Positions 59,714 through 64,000 of a stretch of DNA of 64,000 nt are shown in pieces. The stretch spans positions 1 through 64,000 of the forward strand of contig CACZEK010000014.1 in the NCBI GenBank assembly GCA_902780135.1, read 5' to 3'. Every line of letters starts with the position of its first letter. Within the stretch, counting starts at the first letter, position 1. The notes below the pieces were generated by a model. The model was not told the DNA's origin and did no database searches. It saw only the letters and a list, made by a program, of their open reading frames with translations. The position numbers were made by a program, and so were the translations under genes. The DNA comes from an uncultured bacterium. GTDB lineage: Bacteria; Verrucomicrobiota; Lentisphaeria; Victivallales; UBA1829.

Positions 59714-60711
59714 GTTCGATCCGCGATTTCTGGATGAAGATCCTGCCGCACGTGCCGCACATCATCCGCCACGATTTCTGGCGGAAGCTGTTCGCGCTGG
59801 TCTTCGCGAGCCTGCTGACCGGGTACGCGTACCAGAACATCAAGACGAAAACCGAACTGGTCAAGATGGACGTCCGCGGCGTGGCGATCCGGTTCGTGGC
59901 GGTCGAGGACGGCGTCACGCTGATCCCGCGCGACGTGCCCGCCGACATCACCATCGAGGTCCCGAAGGAGCTGAAGAACCTGAAAAACACGGACTTCTAC
60001 CTGGAATGCCCCGTGACGAAATACCAGGTCGAGGAAGACCTGCCCGTCGAGCTCCGCCCGGACATGGTGAAGACAAACGTCCCGATCGACGGCCTGCGCG
60101 TGCTGGCGGTCAATCCCGACATGCTCCCGCTGAACATCGACATCATGGACACCAAGGAAGTCCCCGTCCATCCCGTCTGCGATTTCTCCGAGCTGATGGA
60201 GGGCTACCAGGCGTCGCTCGTCCAGCCGGAAAAACCCGTTACGATCCGCGGCCCGAAAAAGCACCTCGCCACCATCTCCTACCTCGAAACGGAGAAGATC
60301 CCGCTCTCGAACGTCACCAAGAGCTTCTCCCGCCAGGTCGACCTGGTCTCGCCGTACGACAAGAACATCGAGATCCTTTCCGGAAAGGTCAAGATCGAGG
60401 TCAAGGTCGAGAAGAACAAGCCGCGCGCCTTCGACGGCATCCCCGTTCAGGTCCTCTTCGGCAGGACCGGCGCGAACAACCTCATCATCTCGAGGATCCA
60501 GCCCGAATCCGTGACCGTCCTGGTCGACAGCGTCCCCGACATCTCCCAGACACAGATCCATCCGTTCCTCGACCTCTCGGACGTGACGCGCCCGGGCGTC
60601 TACAACGTCGACATCAAGTGCTGGTCCGACAACGACCGCATCAAGGTGGTCGAGGTGATCCCCGCCAAGGCCACCGTGACGCTGGAGCCCGTCGCCCCCG
60701 CATCGAAATAA
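59710..60711 (+). CDS. cdaR: YbbR-domain protein CdaR
   Basis: 333 residues from a GTG at 59710 overlapping the cdaA stop (GTGA). One TM helix (about 25-43, KLFALVFASLLTGYAYQNI) anchors an extracytoplasmic part with three or four YbbR repeats (for example VRGVAIRFVAVEDGVTLIP and EKPVTIRGPKKHLATI). CdaR binds and regulates CdaA. The order cdaA-cdaR matches Firmicutes, but the usual glmM is not next; a hemolysin III gene follows instead. Confidence 0.88.
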   Translation: MSSIRDFWMKILPHVPHIIRHDFWRKLFALVFASLLTGYAYQNIKTKTELVKMDVRGVAIRFVAVEDGVTLIPRDVPADITIEVPKELKNLKNTDFYLECPVTKYQVEEDLPVELRPDMVKTNVPIDGLRVLAVNPDMLPLNIDIMDTKEVPVHPVCDFSELMEGYQASLVQPEKPVTIRGPKKHLATISYLETEKIPLSNVTKSFSRQVDLVSPYDKNIEILSGKVKIEVKVEKNKPRAFDGIPVQVLFGRTGANNLIISRIQPESVTVLVDSVPDISQTQIHPFLDLSDVTRPGVYNVDIKCWSDNDRIKVVEVIPAKATVTLEPVAPASK

Positions 60712-60741
60712 AAACCTTTTTCAAACGGACCCGAATTTGCC

Positions 60742-61371
60742 ATGACTGAGCTTTCGACCCCCAATTACTCGCAGGCGGAGGACATCTGCAATTCCGCCAC
60801 GCACGTCATCGGCTGTATCCTGACGGTTTACGGCACGTATCTGCTGATCCTGAACTCGGCAATGCCGTCGTTCATCATCTGCGCCCTGATCTACGGCGTT
60901 TCCATCTTCTCCATGTTCCTGGTCTCCTCCGTGTACCACGCCATCCGCGACCAGGAGGTGAAGGGCGCCGTCCGCAAGGCCGACCACGCCATGATCTACT
61001 TCACGATCGCCGGCACCTACGTGCCGATCCTGAACGCCGTCGCCTCCCCGCGCGAGGGCATGATCTGGTACTGCGCGCTCGGCGCGTGCGCGGTGACCGG
61101 CGCGGTCTTCTCCTTCATCACCCTCAAGCACAGGTTCGTCACCACCATCATCTATCTGGTCATGGGCTGGGCGTCGCTTCTCCTTCTGAAGAACCTCTGG
61201 GGCACGGGCGACCCGATGATCTCCTATCTCCTGATCGCAGGCGGCGTGGCGTTTTCCGTCGGCGCCGGGCTGTACCTCATCAAGAAGCCCTTCGTGCACA
61301 CCGTGTTCCACATCTTCGTCGTGCTCGGCGTGGTCCTCCAGTACCTCGCGATCAGGATGATCTATTCCTGA
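60742..61371 (+). CDS. Hemolysin III/PAQR-family membrane protein
   Basis: 209 residues with seven TM helices. Motifs of the HlyIII/YqfA/PAQR family are EDICNSATHVIGC, SSVYHA, KADHAMIYFTIAGTYVPIL and VHTVFHIFVVLGV, giving the conserved Glu/Ser/His/Asp metal site. Bacterial members are membrane homeostasis proteins. It is not a proven toxin. It lies 30 bp after cdaR and is probably the third gene of that operon, which would link membrane state to c-di-AMP signalling (inference). Confidence 0.9.
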   Translation: MTELSTPNYSQAEDICNSATHVIGCILTVYGTYLLILNSAMPSFIICALIYGVSIFSMFLVSSVYHAIRDQEVKGAVRKADHAMIYFTIAGTYVPILNAVASPREGMIWYCALGACAVTGAVFSFITLKHRFVTTIIYLVMGWASLLLLKNLWGTGDPMISYLLIAGGVAFSVGAGLYLIKKPFVHTVFHIFVVLGVVLQYLAIRMIYS

Positions 61372-61436
61372 GCACGGGACGAATATATGACTTTTTTGCG
61401 AAAAAAAGAAAAGGAGTATTAGATTTTTCCTCCCGC

Positions 61437-61544
61437 ATGGCAATAAATACCAAAAAGGCTTTTATCAAATCCTTTTTGGAAAATTGTGATCCCGAACTCA
61501 AAAAACAAATGCAACAAACACTCCCACGAAAGGAAAAAACATGA
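61437..61544 (+). CDS. Possible 35-residue upstream ORF coupled to the SUMF1 gene
   Basis: MAINTKKAFIKSFLENCDPE then LKKQMQQTLPRKEKT, ending in a TGA that overlaps the next ATG (ATGA). It is hydrophilic and possibly helical. AAGGAG is about 20 bases upstream of its ATG, which is far. It may be a leader peptide for translational coupling or a chance frame. Confidence 0.3.
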   Translation: MAINTKKAFIKSFLENCDPELKKQMQQTLPRKEKT

Positions 61545-62491
61545 CGGCAAACAAACGACACCACAAATCATCGTTCATCCTCTGCGGACTTGCGGTCCTC
61601 CTGAGCGCGGCGGTCCTCGCCGGCTGCAAAAAGGGAGACGGTTCCGAAGAGACCGACGGGAAGAGCGAGGGAAAAAAGCCGGATCCGGTTATCCACATTA
61701 GTCTGCCAAGCGGACAGGAACTGGTAATGGTGAGGGTCGAGGCGGGGACGTTCGAGATGAGCTCGAAGGACGGGGAGAACGACACCAACGAAGTGCCGCA
61801 TCAGGTGACATTGACGCAGGACTTTTATCTGGCGCAGACCGAGGTGACACAGGCGCAGTGGCGTGCGGTAATGGGGGAGCAAACGACACGTTTCAAGGGG
61901 GACAATCAGCCCGCGCAGTGGATAGGTTGGGACAAGGCGATGAAGTTTTGTGATAAACTGAACACGGGCGGCATAGCTCCTGACGGATGGTTGTTCTCGC
62001 TTCCGACGGAGACGCAGTGGGAATACGCGGCACGAGGGGGGAACAAGAGCAAAGGTTACAAGTACAGCGGAAGCAACTGGCCTGACGAGGTGGCATGGTA
62101 TAGAGGCAACGCCGATGATATGACGCATCCGGTAGGGATGAAGATGCCGAACGAACTCGGATTGTACGACATGAGCGGCAATGTCTATGAGTGGTGTCTG
62201 GACGACTGGGAAGAAGACAGCAGTAAACTGACGGCGGAGTTTGCGCGGGAGAATTATAAACTATTGGGTAGTGGATCAGGGTACCGTAGCGAAGACTATC
62301 GTGCTTACCGGGGTGGCTGCTACTTCAGCGAAAAGGAATGTCGAACCCGCTGGCGCAATGACAACTACGGCAACAATGTCGACTATTCCTACGGCTTCCG
62401 CGTTGCGCTCGTCCCAGACACGTGGGCTAAAGCTCTGCAGGCGGAGGCGGCTGCGGCGGAGGCGGCGAGGGCACCTGTGGAAGGATTATAA
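61541..62491 (+). CDS. SUMF1/formylglycine-enzyme-domain lipoprotein
   Basis: 316 residues with a lipoprotein signal (lipobox LAGC, Cys29) and a low-complexity linker GDGSEETDGKSEGKKPD. The SUMF1 (FGE-sulfatase) domain has TEVTQAQWRAVMG, PTETQWEYAARGG, YDMSGNVYEWC and a final SYGFRVALVPDTW. Two C-terminal cysteines in RGGCYFSEKECRTRWR lie near the FGE catalytic position but the pattern is that of the broad SUMF1 family rather than true formylglycine enzymes, so the activity is uncertain. ACGAAAGGA lies before the ATG. A short Ala/Glu tail ends the protein. A decayed second copy of its C-terminus follows at 62503. Confidence 0.85.
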   Translation: MTANKRHHKSSFILCGLAVLLSAAVLAGCKKGDGSEETDGKSEGKKPDPVIHISLPSGQELVMVRVEAGTFEMSSKDGENDTNEVPHQVTLTQDFYLAQTEVTQAQWRAVMGEQTTRFKGDNQPAQWIGWDKAMKFCDKLNTGGIAPDGWLFSLPTETQWEYAARGGNKSKGYKYSGSNWPDEVAWYRGNADDMTHPVGMKMPNELGLYDMSGNVYEWCLDDWEEDSSKLTAEFARENYKLLGSGSGYRSEDYRAYRGGCYFSEKECRTRWRNDNYGNNVDYSYGFRVALVPDTWAKALQAEAAAAEAARAPVEGL

Positions 62492-62502
62492 AGGTGATTG
62501 AC

Positions 62503-62547
62503 GGCCTCGGCTTCGGCTTCCGCATCGCACTCGTCCCGGTTCGATGA
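62503..62547 (+). pseudogene. Remnant of a second SUMF1 C-terminus
   Basis: In frame the DNA reads GFGFRIALVPVR then TGA, matching YGFRVALVPDT of the intact gene 130 bp upstream. This is the family's typical last beta strand. It is evidence of a former tandem copy, now almost deleted. Confidence 0.45.
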
Positions 62548-62569
62548 ATCCGTCATGGCCGTGCGGATA

Positions 62570-62594
62570 ACTGCCGTCCGGGGCGGTCTTTTTT
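62570..62594 (+). terminator. Terminator after the SUMF1 gene
   Basis: ACTGCC (62570-62575) pairs with GGCGGT (62582-62587), followed by CTTTTTTG. Confidence 0.6.
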
Positions 62595-62640
62595 GCCCTC
62601 CGCAGCCTCGCAAATCCGGCTCTCCACCGTGCGAAAATAG

Positions 62641-62661
62641 GTCTTATTGGTCCAATAAGAC
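62641..62661. repeat. Perfect 21-bp palindrome between SUMF1 and mazG
   Basis: GTCTTATTGG and CCAATAAGAC around one T, with partial extension (AGGTCTT before, CTTATT after). It lies 36 bp beyond the mazG stop. It may be a terminator hairpin or a dispersed repeat. Confidence 0.6.
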
Positions 62662-62696
62662 TTATTCTGTGCCGTGCTCCGTGACGGGGAGGCGGA

Positions 62697-63482
62697 TTAC
62701 TTTGGGTTTTCTTCCGCCTTGGCTTCGTTCCAGAGTTCGTCGAGGCGGTCCATGGGGGTGCCGTCGACGGTCTTTCCCTCGGCGGCGAGCTTGGACTCGA
62801 CGGCGCGGTAACGGCGGTCGAACTTGTCGGAAGCGCGGTTCACGACCTCCTCGCAGTTTTCGCCGCGGAAGCGCAGGAAATTGACAATGGCGAACACGAG
62901 GTCCGCGGCCTCGTCGTTGACGCGGTCGCGGCTGCCCGACTTGTACGCCTCCTCCAGCTCCGCCATCTCTTCGCGGACCTTCGCGAGGATGTCGGCGTCG
63001 TTGGTCCAGTCGAATCCGTGCTTGGCGGCCTTCTTCTGGAGCTTTTCGGCACGGAGCACGGCGGGGAGGTTGCGCGGCACGCCGTCGAGCGCGGACTTGC
63101 GGTAGTCGTCGTGCTCGGTCTTCTTGATCTTCTCCCAGTTCACGAGCACCTGCGCGGAGTTGTCCACGTGGACGTCGCCGAAGACGTGCGGATGGCGGCG
63201 GATCATCTTGTCGGAGATGCCGCGCGCGACGTCCTCCAGCGTGAACGCGCCGCGTTCCTCCGCCATGACGCTGTTCATGACGACCTGCATGAGGAGGTCG
63301 CCCAGCTCCTCGCACATCTCCGCGTCGGACTTATGGTCGACGGCGTCGAGGTATTCGGCGGCCTCTCCGACGAGGCACTTTTTGAGGGATTCGTGGGTCT
63401 GTTCGCGATCCCAGGGGCATCCGTCGGGCGCGCGCAGGCGGCGCATGACGTTCACGAGGCGTTCAAGTTCGGACATATCCAT
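62697..63482 (-). CDS. mazG: Nucleoside triphosphate pyrophosphohydrolase MazG
   Basis: 261 residues from the ATG at 63482, which has GGAG 11 bases upstream; a TTG at 63491 overlapping the ppk stop is an alternative. Two MazG domains: N-terminal RAPDGCPWDREQTHESL, EEAxE-like GEAAEYLDA and EELGDLLMQVV, and C-terminal KVREEMAELEEA and DEAADLVFAIVNFLR. The enzyme hydrolyses NTPs and dNTPs and lowers (p)ppGpp effects in known cases. It follows ppk directly on the same strand. The protein is cytoplasmic with a Lys/Glu-rich tail. Confidence 0.95.
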   Translation of the reverse strand: MDMSELERLVNVMRRLRAPDGCPWDREQTHESLKKCLVGEAAEYLDAVDHKSDAEMCEELGDLLMQVVMNSVMAEERGAFTLEDVARGISDKMIRRHPHVFGDVHVDNSAQVLVNWEKIKKTEHDDYRKSALDGVPRNLPAVLRAEKLQKKAAKHGFDWTNDADILAKVREEMAELEEAYKSGSRDRVNDEAADLVFAIVNFLRFRGENCEEVVNRASDKFDRRYRAVESKLAAEGKTVDGTPMDRLDELWNEAKAEENPK

Positions 63483-63487
63483 ATCGT

Positions 63488-64000
63488 TCAATACTCCGTT
63501 GCCGGGGCGTCCTGCGGGAATCCGGGGCGCTCCAGGCGTTTTCTGTAGTAGTTGTAAAGCGAGACCTGGGCGCGTTCGGATTCGTACTGAACCGTGCCGG
63601 AGGTGTGCGAATAGCGGTTCTCCCCGAGCAGGCGGCGTCCCTTCCGGCGGTCGTGGAGCGAAGTGAAGAGGATCACGTCCAGCTCGTCCTGAAGCGCGGG
63701 GGATTCGACCGGGACGAGGATCTCCACGCGGCGGGAGAGGTTGCGCGGCATGAGGTCCGCGCTGCCGATGAAGTATTCCGGCGCGCCGCCGTTCGCGAAC
63801 CGGTAGATGCGGGAGTGCTCCAGGAAACGGTCCACGATGCTGACGACGCGGATGTTCGCGGCGGCTTCGGGCGGGAGCGAGTCGGGATTGAGGGCGCAGA
63901 TGCCGCGGACGACCATGTCGATGCGTACGCCGCGCCGTGCGGCATCGCAGAGGTGTTCGATGACCTCCGGGTCCTGAAGCGCGTTCAGCTTCAGCGTGAT
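63488..64000 (-). CDS. ppk: Polyphosphate kinase, 3' end only
   Basis: The frame is open to the window edge; 170 residues of the C-terminus are visible. Ppk1 features are KLNALQDPEVIEHLCDAARR, DMVVRGICALNP, SIVDRFLEHSRIYRF with the catalytic-loop His, FIGSADLMPRNLSRRVE and the terminal helical segment. The enzyme makes polyphosphate from ATP. Its stop lies just before the mazG start, so both share a transcript. The start and N-terminal domains are outside the window. Confidence 0.95.
   Translation of the reverse strand: MTLKLNALQDPEVIEHLCDAARRGVRIDMVVRGICALNPDSLPPEAAANIRVVSIVDRFLEHSRIYRFANGGAPEYFIGSADLMPRNLSRRVEILVPVESPALQDELDVILFTSLHDRRKGRRLLGENRYSHTSGTVQYESERAQVSLYNYYRKRLERPGFPQDAPATEY

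Noticed and set aside
1..64000. tRNA, rRNA or riboswitch genes
   Set aside because: No cloverleaf with CCA-type end, rRNA signature or known riboswitch core was found by eye; a covariance-model search would be decisive.

Overview
The window reads as a chromosomal segment of an anaerobic, Gram-negative, GC-rich bacterium. Envelope genes (an LptF/LptG-type permease, TolC, several lipoproteins) show an outer membrane. HydF points to [FeFe]-hydrogenase and anaerobic life. GH127, GH43 and GH2 enzymes, a CE1-like esterase and a SUMF1 lipoprotein suggest a carbohydrate-degrading, probably gut-associated lifestyle. This mix fits the PVC superphylum (Lentisphaerota/Victivallales, Kiritimatiellota or Verrucomicrobiota), but that placement is inference from gene content only. 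No rRNA, tRNA, CRISPR array, integrase or complete insertion sequence was seen.

Layout. 1-3361: truncated anchored protein, lipoprotein esterase, Sel1-repeat remnant and a DUF362 ferredoxin protein. 3547-8541: type I restriction-modification operon hsdM - small membrane protein - half-size hsdS - hsdR, with an AT-rich centre. 8567-17138: typA and an ABC-F ATPase (minus), a GH127 arabinosidase (plus) and NAD-dependent ligase (minus). 17358-21039: membrane SpoIIE-type regulator and an acyl-CoA ligase. 21159-22058: higBA toxin-antitoxin module between two near-identical terminator hairpins. 22096-29313: lipoprotein, GH43, polyprenol kinase, PHP phosphoesterase, then a galactofuranose-type glycan cluster (large membrane glycosyltransferase, glf, GT2). 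29550-36860: lptF, rpsU, rpoD with a histone-H1-like tail, and divergently mfd and a macro-domain gene. 36898-39875: repeat cluster, SpoU methyltransferase, TPR membrane protein, orphan truncated Mu gpI-like phage protease, and a 0.7-kb non-coding stretch ending in a large hairpin array next to guaA. 41622-50012: AIDA-like adhesin, MFS exporter, hydF and a GH2 enzyme. 50189-55683: a bacterial D123/CDC123 protein, DUF1189-like protein, def, an unusual gltX and tolC. 55952-61371: Aas-like acyltransferase/ligase, then the c-di-AMP module cdaA-cdaR and a hemolysin III protein. 61437-64000: SUMF1 lipoprotein, mazG and the 3' end of ppk.

The most striking non-coding feature is a family of bipartite hairpins at four loci (21934-22021, 24170-24269, 36898-36985, 39563-39874). 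Each unit has one hairpin with 7-bp arms around an 8-nt loop close to AGCGTAGC (or its complement), a short spacer near TACCGCAGT, and a second hairpin with a TT/TTT loop. Arm sequences differ between copies but stay self-complementary, and every cluster abuts or overlaps a stop codon. This looks like an uncharacterised REP/BIME-like family with compensatory changes. A second recurring signal is a promoter with -35 TTGATT and -10 TATATT/TATAAT at 16-17 bp spacing, found in front of six transcription units.
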